Assembly (NCBI GenBank): GCA_002746275.1
Contig: NVWR01000002.1
Span: forward strand, 172,600 to 185,682
DNA from: Rhodobiaceae bacterium
GTDB lineage: Bacteria > Pseudomonadota > Alphaproteobacteria > Parvibaculales > Parvibaculaceae
Length of the DNA stretch: 13,083 nt
Reading direction: 5' to 3'
The notes below the pieces were generated by a model that worked only from the letters and a program-made list of their open reading frames with translations, did no database searches and was not told the DNA's origin. A program made the position numbers and the translations under genes. This document shows positions 4,835-13,083 of the stretch, piece by piece (the first letter of the stretch is position 1; every line of letters begins with the position of its first letter).

Positions 4835-6294
4835 CGTGCGAACGCGCCCTCAAACAGAAAAGGATCATCGGCGTGACGCTCCCCGACAAAGGCTGTCGCG
4901 TGGGTGCCCCATTGGCGCATGGCGCCGGGATTTGCGATCCCCATCGGCCACAGAATGAAGCGCTCGCGCCTCTGTGTGCCGCGCACAATCCCGTCCGGCC
5001 CGAACAGAGACTGTCGTCCGCCTTCTGCCAGTGCCAGAGAGCGCAGACCAAATTCAGGCCCGTTGTTTTCATCAACAAAACGTAATGACACCTCACCCGC
5101 ATCGTCTGCCGTCACCGAGAGCGCAGTCAGGTAGTGGCTGCCGCTCGCCAGATGCAGAACAAGCCGTTCGTCGGTGGCAAGGTCAGGTGCGATGCGGGGT
5201 ACCAGCGGCTCCTCTCGCAAGTCTTGATCTTCCGGCACTGGCCTGCGGGTGAGTTTTGATGTCGGGAAAAACAGATGATAGCAACCGCAGACGTGGAAAC
5301 CGTCATAGACGAGAGGCATGCCATCGCGCCCCAATGTGACGCGCCAGACAAATCCGTCCAGTTCACCGCCAAGAAGGTCGAAGGCACCTTCACGTGGACG
5401 GGCAGGAAACCAGATGCTGTAAACAAGCTGCGGTAACACCTCTCCCTCAAACCGGGTATGCGCTAGCCGGACATAGATCGTCGGGTCATCCCGGTCTGTA
5501 CGCGGGGCAGGCGCTGCTTTTGACGGCCAATATGGGCGTCCCACCTGGTCAGCGCCCGTGGTTTGGGAGATGACATAGGTGGGCGCAAACTGGCGCGCCA
5601 ACACTTCCAGCAATTGCCCTTCAAGATCGGGAATGCCCAATGAATTGTTGGCCGACAGATCGATCAGGGCTGCAACCTCGTCCGCGCTCATGGAATGGCC
5701 CTGTTGCAGTCCGTACTGCACCGTGGCGACGGCCCCCTCAGGCTTCGCGTTAAAAGCGGGCAGGTTTTGCGCCTTCCAACGCTCAAACCCCAAGGCAACG
5801 CCGATCTGTGTCAACGGGTAGAGACCAACGGCGCGGGCGACATCGTCGTAATGACGGGGGGCCTGTGCTGTGGCCATGAGGTCGGCTGTAAATGTCGGGC
5901 TTACCCTGTCTGCCGAGAGCAGCCTTTCAGCACACTCATCAACCGTTACCACAATATTGGCGGCCCCGAGATTTTGCAGCTCAACCTGCCGCGCGTCGCG
6001 GTCGAGAGCCCGCAGACGTTGCACCCACTCGTTGACCGCATCCGGCGAGCCTAGTTCCCCTTCAAAGCTTGCCAGAAACCGGTTGATACGAAGATAGGGA
6101 TAGCCGTCGACACGCGCCGCCTGTGCGTCACCAACCCCCTTATTTTCGATGCGCAGATCAACACGCTCGATCAAGGAACGGCACACCGCCACAGGCGAAG
6201 CAGATTGCGGCAGGCTTGTACAAGCCGCCGCAAGAAATATCAAACTGATGGGAATCAGGAATCCAGGAATACGCGTCATCATGGTGCCGATCAT
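4831..6294 (-). CDS. Putative lipoprotein, partner of the TPR-like protein
   Basis: I chose the ATG at 6294 (487 residues); a TTG at 6318 and in-frame ATGs at 6282 and 6279 are alternatives. All later starts keep the signal sequence FLIPISLIFLAAACTS, a lipobox-like end with Cys25 as the lipidated residue. The next residues, Thr-Ser, are compatible with outer-membrane sorting. The mature protein is soluble and shows no enzyme family I can name. A striking patch is HVCGCYHLFFP, with Cys336 and Cys338 and flanking histidines, which could bind a metal or form a disulfide. The gene follows lysS by 57 bp on the same strand and overlaps the TPR-like gene by ATGA, so lysS-lipoprotein-TPR may form one transcript. 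It should sit in the envelope facing the periplasm. Confidence 0.82.
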   Translation of the reverse strand: MIGTMMTRIPGFLIPISLIFLAAACTSLPQSASPVAVCRSLIERVDLRIENKGVGDAQAARVDGYPYLRINRFLASFEGELGSPDAVNEWVQRLRALDRDARQVELQNLGAANIVVTVDECAERLLSADRVSPTFTADLMATAQAPRHYDDVARAVGLYPLTQIGVALGFERWKAQNLPAFNAKPEGAVATVQYGLQQGHSMSADEVAALIDLSANNSLGIPDLEGQLLEVLARQFAPTYVISQTTGADQVGRPYWPSKAAPAPRTDRDDPTIYVRLAHTRFEGEVLPQLVYSIWFPARPREGAFDLLGGELDGFVWRVTLGRDGMPLVYDGFHVCGCYHLFFPTSKLTRRPVPEDQDLREEPLVPRIAPDLATDERLVLHLASGSHYLTALSVTADDAGEVSLRFVDENNGPEFGLRSLALAEGGRQSLFGPDGIVRGTQRRERFILWPMGIANPGAMRQWGTHATAFVGERHADDPFLFEGAFAR

Positions 6295-6351
6295 GAAGCT
6301 TTCAGTTCGGCACCACAATGGGTCAGGTCTTCAAGAACCTGTCATGCTTGA

Positions 6352-7986
6352 CTAAGCCTTTGTCAGGTCCTCACCAGCAAGCGCCCGACGGATAAGGGCC
6401 GCGGTCTCTTTCACACCGTACAGAGCGATGAAAGATCCAAAACGAGGGCCCTGACTTTCGCCCAACAGAACCTCATACAGCGCCTTGAACCAGTCCCGCA
6501 AATTTTCAAATTCGTGGGTTTTGCCAATCTCGTAAACGCCACTTTGCAGATCCTTCGCACTGGCATGAGGATCAGCTTCTTCGAGCTGCGCCACCAATGC
6601 TTCAAAGGCAGGACGCTCAGCATCCGTTACAGCGCGGTAAGACTTGTTGGGCTTTACAAAATCATTGAAATAGTTGATCGCGTAGCCCACCAGATCGTCC
6701 AGCCGGGGGTGATTTTCCGGCGTGGCGTCGGGCGCATAATTCTGAATGAAACCCCACAGGACCGCCGGGTCATCGGAATGGCTGGCGCTTACAAGATTAA
6801 GCAGCAGCGAATAGCTGATCGGCACATCGTGAGCTGGCGGATTGCCATTGTGAATGTGCCACGTAGGATTGGTAAGCTGCGCCTTGGGTTCCAGGTCATG
6901 ATAAGCCGCAAGGTGCGATAGATAGTCATCCACATTTTTGGGGATCACATCGAAAAAGAGCCGCTTGGCCTTGCGCGGTGACTGATACATGAAGAGTTGC
7001 AGGCTCTCGGGGCTCGCGTAACGCAGCCAGTCATCAATGGTGAGCCCGTTGCCGCGAGACTTGGAAATTTTTTCCCCGTTCTCATCAAGGAACAGTTCGT
7101 AGTTGAACCCGTCAGGCGGCTGCACACCCAGCACACGGCAAATCTTGTTCGACAATTTAACGCTGTCGATCAGATCCTTGCCCGCCATTTCGTAGTCGAC
7201 TTTCAACGCTGACCAGCGCATGGCCCAGTCGGCTTTCCACTGCAGCTTGCAGTGACCACCGGTGATGGAAACTTCTGTTCTTTCATTGTTGTTTGTTGGG
7301 TCTTCAAACACGACGGTCCCCTTTACCGGGTCCCGTTCCAGCAAGGGTACATAGACAACTTCACCGCTGACCGGCGAGATCGGCAGAATGGGTGAGTAAG
7401 TGCCACGGCGTTCCTGACGCAGCGTGGGCAGCATGATGTCGAGAATATCGTCGAACTTCTCGAGCACGAGACGCAACGCGTCATCGAACCGACCGGCCTT
7501 ATAATAGTCGGTGGCAGACGCAAATTCGTAGTCAAACCCGAAGCTGTCGAGAAAATCTCTCAGCCGCGCATTGTTGTGAAGGCCGAAACTGTCATGCGTT
7601 CCGAAAGGGTCTGGTACCTGCGACAAGGGCTTATTGAGGTGTCCGGCCAGCATTTCCTGATTGGGGACGTTGGTTGGAACTTTGCGAAACCCATCCATGT
7701 CATCGGAAAAGCACAATAGTCGGGTCGGTGTGTCGGGCATCAAGATATGAAAAGCCTGCCGCACCATGGTGGTGCGGGCGACCTCGCCAAACGTCCCAAT
7801 ATGGGGCAACCCGCTGGGACCGTAACCGGTCTCAAACAACACTTCGTCGCCCTCTTTGCCCCGTTTTTTCACCCTTTCGACGAGTTTTCGTGCTTCTTCG
7901 AACGGCCAGGCCTTTGTGGACTGACCGAGTTCCTGAAACGCCTCGTGAATGACAGCAGCATCAGCTGCGCCTTGATTATTGGGCAT
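6352..7986 (-). CDS. lysS: Lysyl-tRNA synthetase, class I
   Basis: The ATG at 7986 has AGGTG six bases upstream and gives 544 residues; the longer GTG start at 7995 lacks a ribosome binding site. The enzyme activates lysine and charges tRNA-Lys. Class I signatures are plain: [11 protein letters not shown] carries the HIGH-type motif (His62-Ile-Gly) and [10 protein letters not shown] is the KMSKS loop (306-310). In between are [26 protein letters not shown] and [21 protein letters not shown], all typical of the archaeal-type class I LysRS found in alphaproteobacteria instead of the class II enzyme. The alpha-helical anticodon-binding end follows (about 320-544). The length is normal and no motif is damaged. 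A promoter-like pair lies upstream, and the lipoprotein gene follows after 57 bp. The gene is sometimes called lysK. Confidence 0.97.
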   Translation of the reverse strand: MPNNQGAADAAVIHEAFQELGQSTKAWPFEEARKLVERVKKRGKEGDEVLFETGYGPSGLPHIGTFGEVARTTMVRQAFHILMPDTPTRLLCFSDDMDGFRKVPTNVPNQEMLAGHLNKPLSQVPDPFGTHDSFGLHNNARLRDFLDSFGFDYEFASATDYYKAGRFDDALRLVLEKFDDILDIMLPTLRQERRGTYSPILPISPVSGEVVYVPLLERDPVKGTVVFEDPTNNNERTEVSITGGHCKLQWKADWAMRWSALKVDYEMAGKDLIDSVKLSNKICRVLGVQPPDGFNYELFLDENGEKISKSRGNGLTIDDWLRYASPESLQLFMYQSPRKAKRLFFDVIPKNVDDYLSHLAAYHDLEPKAQLTNPTWHIHNGNPPAHDVPISYSLLLNLVSASHSDDPAVLWGFIQNYAPDATPENHPRLDDLVGYAINYFNDFVKPNKSYRAVTDAERPAFEALVAQLEEADPHASAKDLQSGVYEIGKTHEFENLRDWFKALYEVLLGESQGPRFGSFIALYGVKETAALIRRALAGEDLTKA

Positions 7987-8030
7987 GACGAACACCTAAA
8001 AATTGATCTTAAAGCTTTTTAAAGCCCCGG

Positions 8031-8059
8031 AACCTAGGCTTTCCCTCAGTATCAGTCAA
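8031..8059 (-). promoter_or_regulatory. Candidate sigma70-type promoter for lysS
   Basis: On the minus strand TTGACT (8059-8054, 5/6 to TTGACA) is followed after exactly 17 bp by TAGGTT (8036-8031, 3/6 to TATAAT). Transcription would start near 8024 and give a leader of about 38 nt containing the AGGTG ribosome binding site of lysS. A strong -35 with a weak -10 is common in alphaproteobacteria. I see no comparable pair for the divergent kinase gene in this 131-bp intergenic region. Confidence 0.45.
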
Positions 8060-8117
8060 CGCGCTGTCGGGCCAGGTGGATTGCGGACCTGTCAGCAGGG
8101 TGAAAAAGGAGTGACGG

Positions 8118-9989
8118 GTGAGTTTAACCGTCGAGCCTCCCGAGCATAGTGAGTATTCTGCCCCGACCTCGTCGGCGCCGCTGGACACTGCACAACAAAA
8201 ATCTGCCGATCCACGAATAATCGTTGAACAGGTTCGCCAACTCTATGGGCTCGGGAAAGCAGGGACGTACACCACTTTCATTGCACTTGCTGTTCTGTGG
8301 CTTCCATTCGCCTCCAACGTCGCAACCTGGACGATCTTGCCCCCTCTGATTATGCAATTTTTTGCACAGCTGAGTTTCAACAAGCTTCGCGCGCGGTACC
8401 TTGAAGACGATGGCGACATTCCCGCATCCGATTGGGGGGAGTACTACGCCCGACGCTGCCTGCTCTCTGGATCTGCTTGGGGCCTCGCCGCCGTCATGTG
8501 GTTGCCAGGCGCTGACTTTCCTATGCAGGCACTTTTCAGTCTCGTCGTTGCCTCTCTCGGCCTCAACAGCGTCCTGTCACGTCACGTCTATCCACGTGCA
8601 ATGATGACCTACACAGCTGCCAGCGGCGGACCCCTGATATTAATTTTGCTGGTGACGGGCGACATAGAAGCCCAAGTGACTGCGGGACTAGGTGTCTTGC
8701 TCTGGGCAGTTATGAGCAGTGGTATCCGCAGTCTCAATCGGTCCAGTCGCGAAACTATTTCCTTGCGATTTGTGAACAGCGATCTGATTGACAGGCTTGC
8801 AGAGGCAACCGTGATTGCCGAACAAAAGGCACAGGATGCCGAACGCGCCAATGCTGTGGCCCGCAAAGCTGCCAGCTCCCGCCGTGACTTTCTGGCGATG
8901 GTCACCCATGAAATACGCTCGCCCTTAGCAAGTCTTTCAGGCCTGGTGGATCTGCTGAGCGCCACGGACCTGAACAACGACCAAAAGAGCTATGCGCACG
9001 GCGTCCAGGAGTCGAGCCGCCTGTTGAACCGTCTGGTGGACGATCTCGCGGATCTGACAGAAATGGAAGCTCTGTCGATCAAGCTGCGCCCGATCGACAT
9101 GTCACCTTCAGAGATCGCACGCGCCGCCGTTCATCTGATGCGTCACGACGCTGCAGCGCAGCGTTTGTCCCTTGAAATCGATGAACTGCCGGGCACTCCA
9201 GATATTATTCACAATGACCCTGACCGCATCAAACAAGCATTGGTCAATCTGATTTCACGCGCCCTACGCACGACTGAAACCGGCGGTGCCATCGTGCGTA
9301 TCTCTCCCGTCGATATCGGCGGCGAGAAGCCCGGTGTTCGTTTTTCTGTATCTGACACCGGCATGGGAATGCCAGCTCAGGATGCCGCAAGATTGTTCTC
9401 ATCGGTTGATTTTGAGGAAGACCGGCAAACGGCGCATCGTCGCGACGTTAACCTGACCATCTGTGACCGACTTGTCCGCCTGATGGGCGGTCGTATCGGC
9501 GCGGATAGTTCTGTCGATGGAGGGTTTACGGCATGGTTCGTCTTGGCTTGTGCGCCCGCCCAGCAGAACAGACTACAGGCTTCTAGAGTCGGTTCGACGC
9601 CCCAGGGTCAACCTCAACCAGGCCAAAATAGAACAGGACAAATCCTTGATCTTGACCGGGTGTACGAACTTGAGCAGGACTTGGGAACGGGCAGGATCGC
9701 AGACCATTTGAACGATGCGATCGGAACCATTGCTGACATGCAAACCAAACTGGCGGAAGCTTGTCGGGCGGGGGACTTGATTGCTGTTAAAGCCGCCGCA
9801 GAAGCTGTGACCGTGAAGGCCGGTGCCATAGGCCTCACAGGACTAGTGGATGCCGCCTCCCTTCTCCTCTCCGAAGAAAGTCGCCCGCTTTCTCAGGCTG
9901 AACTGAGCGAACGAGCAAACCAGCTTGAGGCCCAATTCCGCTCAGGTGCCAGTGCCCTGAGGAGAGCTTATCCGGCTCTTGCGGGATAA
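8118..9989 (+). CDS. Membrane sensor histidine-kinase-like protein with degenerate catalytic boxes
   Basis: A GTG at 8118 with AAGGAG six bases upstream gives 623 residues. An N-terminal hydrophobic region (about 50-205) holds roughly five to six membrane segments, with no periplasmic sensor domain of note. A short coiled coil (about 220-255) leads into the dimerisation domain with the phospho-acceptor motif MVTHEIRSPLASL (His264). The ATPase domain has an intact G1 box (SDTGMGMP, Asp413). The N-box reads NLISRALRTT, with Arg381 where the Mg-binding Asn is expected, and the G2 region reads RRDVNLTICDRLVRLMGG, lacking the Gly-x-Gly-x-Gly loop. The C-terminal 115 residues look like an Hpt domain, but the phospho-His position in VTVKAGAIGL is Val564. 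The protein may be a pseudokinase that scaffolds or antagonises a phosphorelay. A helicase gene follows after 38 bp. Confidence 0.85.
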   Translation: MSLTVEPPEHSEYSAPTSSAPLDTAQQKSADPRIIVEQVRQLYGLGKAGTYTTFIALAVLWLPFASNVATWTILPPLIMQFFAQLSFNKLRARYLEDDGDIPASDWGEYYARRCLLSGSAWGLAAVMWLPGADFPMQALFSLVVASLGLNSVLSRHVYPRAMMTYTAASGGPLILILLVTGDIEAQVTAGLGVLLWAVMSSGIRSLNRSSRETISLRFVNSDLIDRLAEATVIAEQKAQDAERANAVARKAASSRRDFLAMVTHEIRSPLASLSGLVDLLSATDLNNDQKSYAHGVQESSRLLNRLVDDLADLTEMEALSIKLRPIDMSPSEIARAAVHLMRHDAAAQRLSLEIDELPGTPDIIHNDPDRIKQALVNLISRALRTTETGGAIVRISPVDIGGEKPGVRFSVSDTGMGMPAQDAARLFSSVDFEEDRQTAHRRDVNLTICDRLVRLMGGRIGADSSVDGGFTAWFVLACAPAQQNRLQASRVGSTPQGQPQPGQNRTGQILDLDRVYELEQDLGTGRIADHLNDAIGTIADMQTKLAEACRAGDLIAVKAAAEAVTVKAGAIGLTGLVDAASLLLSEESRPLSQAELSERANQLEAQFRSGASALRRAYPALAG

Positions 9990-9992
9990 TCG

Positions 9993-10027
9993 GTTCGACC
10001 GCAGCTTGCTTCGCTATACTGAGCGGG
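9993..10027 (+). promoter_or_regulatory. Possible promoter for a leaderless dinG-like mRNA
   Basis: TATACT (10015-10020, 5/6 to TATAAT) ends 7 bp before the ATG at 10028, so transcription would begin at or next to the A of the start codon. No Shine-Dalgarno is visible before that ATG. The -35 region is imperfect (TTCGAC at 9994-9999, spacer 15, or GGTTCG at 9992-9997, spacer 17). Read-through from the kinase gene is an alternative source of transcript. Confidence 0.35.
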
Positions 10028-12955
10028 ATGTCTGAAACACCCTTGTCCGATTCTGTCTCTCCCTCCCCCTCTGGCGATGAGACAACTTCCTCTTTGACCG
10101 CTCTCGTGCCCAAACCGGGTGGGGGCGGCATTGGTGTTTCAGCCGATGGCGAGATTATCGAATGGAGCGCCGAAGAAGCAATTGGCGCCCTTGCAACCCA
10201 ACCTTTGCTGGTTTGCCATCGCCGCTTCACAGCGCGGCGCGCGGCAGGTGCCGCCGGACGCCGTGGAGCTGCAAAAGGCAAAAGTGTTCACAGCGGCCTT
10301 TTCGACCTCTTGGAGCTTTTTGCCTTTGTTCGACCTGCACGGTTCTGCGTCCCCACTCCGCGTGGCCTTGCCACTGAGACAGGACTTGCCCCGCCCGAAA
10401 CGCCCGACGATGCCGCACTCTCTCTTCACCTGACTCTGCAGATCCTGCTTAGCGAGCTTTCCCAACCGACCTATCCAGACCGCGACGAGACAGTGAGTGC
10501 GGCAAAAGCCATGGCAAGCATCGGCTGGCCATGGGCCCCCTTTGTGCTGAGCGCTTTGGGGATACAGGACACAGCGCCTGCACGGTCGGAGCGTGGCCCG
10601 CGTGCGCGGCTCGATATTTGGTCAGCGTTGGATGAGTGGGAGGACTTACCTCCCCCACCGCCTCCCGGTGCACAACCTGTCGATCCCAATGCGGCCCGCC
10701 AGAGGCTGCGCACCCTCGTTGGACCGGGAGCTGAGGAACGCGACCAGCAAGCAGACTACAGCGCCGCCGTCACCTACGCCTTCCAGCCGCGAGAGACGGT
10801 TGGAGCCCCGCGTATTCTGCTTGCGGAGGCTGGCACCGGGACGGGAAAAACGCTCGGCTATATCGCGGCCGCGAGCCTGTGGGCAGAACAAAATGACGGC
10901 ACGGTCTGGCTTTCCACTTACACCAAAAACCTTCAGCGCCAGATCGACCAAGAGCTCTCGCGTCTCTACCCTGATCCGAAAGAAAAAGAAGAAAAGGCCG
11001 TCGTCCGCAAAGGCCGTGAGAACTATCTCTGTCTGCTTAATCTAGAGGAAACCGCGGGTGGCCTGTTGATGGGACCACAAGGCGCGGCCGCCATTCTGAT
11101 TGCCCGGTGGGCGCGCTACAGCCGGGACGGCGACATGGTGGGGGGTGATTTTCCTGCCTGGCTGCCCGGTGCAATGGGGGCTGAAGGTATTGCTGCAGGT
11201 CTCACAGACCGGCGTGGCGAATGCTCTTATTCAGCCTGCGCCCACTACAAGAAATGCTTTATTGAAAAGGCTGTTCGCAAAGCCAGGCGGGCCAGAATTG
11301 TGATCGCCAATCACGCTCTCATCATGATCCAAGCCGCGCTCGACCACACACTCGCGCGTCCGGACCTCGCCGGCCCTGCGGAGCGCCCTGACAAAGACGC
11401 GCGCGTCACCAGCGGCGGGGCTGCCGGAGCGGAAGATGATGAACCCGCCAACCTTTATGCCCGTCGCCATATTGTTTTTGATGAAGGACACCATCTGTTT
11501 GATGCCGCAGACAGTGCCTTTGCTGCCTATCTGAGCGGTCGTGAGATGGCTGAGCTGCGCCGCTGGACGCGCGGCGCCGAAGAGACCCGGCGCCGCCGCA
11601 GCCGTGGTCTTCAAGACAGGCTGAGTGACCTTCTGGCCGGGGACAATGAGGGTGAAAGTCTTCTGGATGCGGCAAGTCGGGCAGCTGCTGCCCTGCCCGC
11701 CCCTGGCTGGCCTCAACGCATCAGCGCGGAGAACGCAAAAGGCCCGGCGGAAAAATTCTTAGCCACGGTTCGCCGTCTCGTCCATGCAAGGTGCGACAAT
11801 CCTGACAGTCCCTACTCGCTGGAATGCGATTTGCGCCCCATAGATGATGAGCTAGAGGAAAGTGCGGCCGCTCTGGATGTCGCTCTTGCCGCTTTGGCAC
11901 GCCATTTCAATGCGCTCGCAGAGTGCCTCCGCCGCCTCATGGACGAGGACAATGACACGCTGGACGCTTCAACCCGGACCCGCATGGACGCGGCCATTCG
12001 AGGGCTGGACCGGCGTGGGCGCGCAACATTGCCCGCATGGCGGATGATGCTCGCGGACCTTATGCAGGACCCCAAAGAGGCGTTTGTCGACTGGCTCTCC
12101 ATCGACCGGATCGATGGGGCCGATTTTGACTTTGGCTTGCACCGCCATTGGGTGGACCCCAGCAAACCTTTTGCTGAAGCGGTTCTGTACCCTCTCCACG
12201 GCGGCCTCATCACATCGGCAACCTTGCGAGACCGGACACCCCTGGAAGCAGGTCCGTCCGAAAATGAGAGCTGGGAAACGGCGGAAGTACGTACTGGTGT
12301 TGTTCATCTCCCAACCCCTGTGGAACGGGCGCAGTTTTCCTCCCCCTTCGACTATCACAAACAGTCCCGTATTCTTGTGGTGCAGGATGTGAACCGCAAC
12401 AGCAGTGATCAGGTCGCTGCGGCCTACCGCGATCTGTTTCTCGCCGCAGGCGGAGGCGGGCTCGGTCTCTTTACCGCGGTAAATAGGCTGCGCGCTGTGC
12501 ACGCTCGTATTGTCGAACCCCTGGAGACCGCCGGTCTGCCGCTCTACGCGCAGCATGTGGATGCGATCGATACGGGCACTCTGGTCGACATCTTCCGGGC
12601 AGAAAGACCATCCTGTTTGCTTGGCACCGACGCCGTGCGTGACGGGGTTGATGTTCCAGGACCCTCCCTACAGCTCATGGTTCTTGACCGCACGCCCTGG
12701 CCCCGGCCCGATATTCTCTACAAAGCCCGCCGAACCGCTTTTGGGGGTGGTCGATATACCGACATGATTATCCGGCTGCGGCTGCAACAGGCGTTTGGCA
12801 GGCTCATCCGCAGCGCCACCGACAAAGGCCTGTTCGTACTCTTGGACAGCCGCCTGCCGACGCGGATCACCAGCGCTTTCCCCGCAGATGTGGCGGTCGA
12901 GCGTATAAGTCTGGCTGAGGCCATATCCGAAACGAAACTATTTCTTGCGACATAG
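10028..12955 (+). CDS. dinG: DinG/XPD-type ATP-dependent DNA helicase with Fe-S cluster
   Basis: The product has 975 residues. Helicase motifs are complete: Walker A AEAGTGTGKT (266-275, Lys274), STYTKNLQRQ (motif Ia), the DEAH-type box DEGHH (485-489), SATLRD (motif III region), GTDAVRDGVDVPG, and motif VI QAFGRLIR (921-928). Between motifs Ia and II lie four cysteines (335, 399, 404, 410) in the spacing of an XPD/DinG 4Fe-4S domain. It should unwind damaged or structured DNA, 5' to 3' as in the family. Residues 1-200 resemble a worn DnaQ-type exonuclease domain (LLVCHRRFTARRAG, FDLLELFAFVRPA, ETPDDAALSLHLTLQILL) without the catalytic acids. A poly-Pro linker (208-213) joins it to the helicase. 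A Gly/Ala/Asp-rich insert (about 443-475) precedes DEGHH. The gene follows the kinase-like gene by 38 bp and lacks a clear ribosome binding site. Confidence 0.93.
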   Translation: MSETPLSDSVSPSPSGDETTSSLTALVPKPGGGGIGVSADGEIIEWSAEEAIGALATQPLLVCHRRFTARRAAGAAGRRGAAKGKSVHSGLFDLLELFAFVRPARFCVPTPRGLATETGLAPPETPDDAALSLHLTLQILLSELSQPTYPDRDETVSAAKAMASIGWPWAPFVLSALGIQDTAPARSERGPRARLDIWSALDEWEDLPPPPPPGAQPVDPNAARQRLRTLVGPGAEERDQQADYSAAVTYAFQPRETVGAPRILLAEAGTGTGKTLGYIAAASLWAEQNDGTVWLSTYTKNLQRQIDQELSRLYPDPKEKEEKAVVRKGRENYLCLLNLEETAGGLLMGPQGAAAILIARWARYSRDGDMVGGDFPAWLPGAMGAEGIAAGLTDRRGECSYSACAHYKKCFIEKAVRKARRARIVIANHALIMIQAALDHTLARPDLAGPAERPDKDARVTSGGAAGAEDDEPANLYARRHIVFDEGHHLFDAADSAFAAYLSGREMAELRRWTRGAEETRRRRSRGLQDRLSDLLAGDNEGESLLDAASRAAAALPAPGWPQRISAENAKGPAEKFLATVRRLVHARCDNPDSPYSLECDLRPIDDELEESAAALDVALAALARHFNALAECLRRLMDEDNDTLDASTRTRMDAAIRGLDRRGRATLPAWRMMLADLMQDPKEAFVDWLSIDRIDGADFDFGLHRHWVDPSKPFAEAVLYPLHGGLITSATLRDRTPLEAGPSENESWETAEVRTGVVHLPTPVERAQFSSPFDYHKQSRILVVQDVNRNSSDQVAAAYRDLFLAAGGGGLGLFTAVNRLRAVHARIVEPLETAGLPLYAQHVDAIDTGTLVDIFRAERPSCLLGTDAVRDGVDVPGPSLQLMVLDRTPWPRPDILYKARRTAFGGGRYTDMIIRLRLQQAFGRLIRSATDKGLFVLLDSRLPTRITSAFPADVAVERISLAEAISETKLFLAT

Positions 12956-12973
12956 AAGAACCGCTTTTAGGCA

Positions 12974-13003
12974 GAAAACCGCAGGCACTTTTCCTGAAAA
13001 TGC
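12974..13003. repeat. 30-bp direct repeat, copy 1
   Basis: This 30-base unit (core CCGCAGGCACTTTTCC, ending GAAAATGC) is identical to the unit at 13034-13063. It lies 18 bp after the helicase stop. A TTTTC/GAAAA inverted repeat sits inside it. Just upstream, GAACCGCTTTTAGG (12959-12972) looks like a partial related unit. Motifs of the form AACCG...CACTTTTC...ATGCTCTA recur between genes in Rhizobiales as I recall; their role is not known to me. Confidence 0.8.
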
Positions 13004-13033
13004 GCGCCCATCCCAATTCCGCATTCTCGGACG

Positions 13034-13063
13034 GAAAACCGCAGGCACTTTTCCTGAAAATGC
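13034..13063. repeat. 30-bp direct repeat, copy 2
   Basis: This is an exact copy of the unit at 12974-13003, 60 bp downstream of it. It is followed by TCTAGG, which extends it to the fuller ATGCTCTAG ending of the remembered Rhizobiales motif, while copy 1 lacks that extension. The spacer between copies (13004-13033) is not repeated. No reading frame covers the two copies. The window ends 20 bp later, so a possible third unit or the downstream gene cannot be seen. Confidence 0.8.
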
Positions 13064-13083
13064 TCTAGGTTGTCGCTTCCTGC

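Noticed and set aside
6295..6351. Terminator between lysS and the lipoprotein gene (CAGGT/ACCTG arms)
   Set aside because: Only about five pairs and no T-run on the minus strand, so transcription probably continues.
9993..10007. Possible alphaproteobacterial LexA box (GTTC-N7-GTTC) before dinG
   Set aside because: Only the first half matches; after GTTC (9993-9996) and seven bases the sequence is GCTT.
12974..13063. CRISPR array
   Set aside because: Only two units, no cas genes, and the unit resembles a dispersed intergenic motif, so the 30/30 spacing is not enough.

Overview
The window looks like chromosomal DNA of an alphaproteobacterium, most likely in the Rhizobiales or Parvibaculum-like range. 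The clues are a class I (archaeal-type) lysyl-tRNA synthetase in the usual alphaproteobacterial form, a DUF952-pyrD-arsC gene cluster, an XRE/S24 repressor-like regulator, GC-rich coding sequence, and a 30-bp intergenic repeat of a kind I recall from Rhizobiales genomes. No rRNA, tRNA, insertion sequence or CRISPR array was seen.

Layout. (1) 1-106 holds the last 34 codons of a MATE-family efflux transporter on the + strand. It runs convergently into (2) a minus-strand operon at 1860-99: a DUF952 protein, PyrD (quinone-linked dihydroorotate dehydrogenase) and an ArsC-family reductase. DUF952 and pyrD share an ATGA stop/start. (3) 1861-3300 is an AT-richer islet. It starts with a gene-poor stretch holding a three-arm inverted repeat and an orphan terminator. 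It then carries a stand-alone Cas2-like/SinR-type small protein, whose ribosome binding site sits in a hairpin, and a small protein with a HEPN-type R-x4-H motif. The remains of a small charged antisense ORF lie between these two. (4) 3337-3999 is an XRE-S24 (LexA-like protease) regulator. It overlaps by 20 bp a minus-strand pair: a lipoprotein and a secreted TPR-like protein, joined by another ATGA overlap. These probably follow (5) class I lysS (7986-6352), which has a visible promoter. (6) Divergent from lysS is a membrane histidine-kinase-like protein. Its H-box is intact, but the N-box Asn, the G2 glycines and the phospho-His of a C-terminal Hpt-like domain are all missing. (7) 38 bp downstream is a DinG/XPD-type Fe-S helicase. 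It appears to carry a decayed DnaQ-exonuclease-like N-terminal domain and may be read from a leaderless mRNA. (8) The window ends in two exact 30-bp repeats with a 60-bp period.

Most of the window is housekeeping: pyrimidine synthesis, tRNA charging, DNA repair. The least explained parts are the Cas2-like/HEPN islet, the apparent pseudokinase, the lipoprotein-TPR pair and the terminal repeats. All family assignments come from motifs read by eye; no database search was run.
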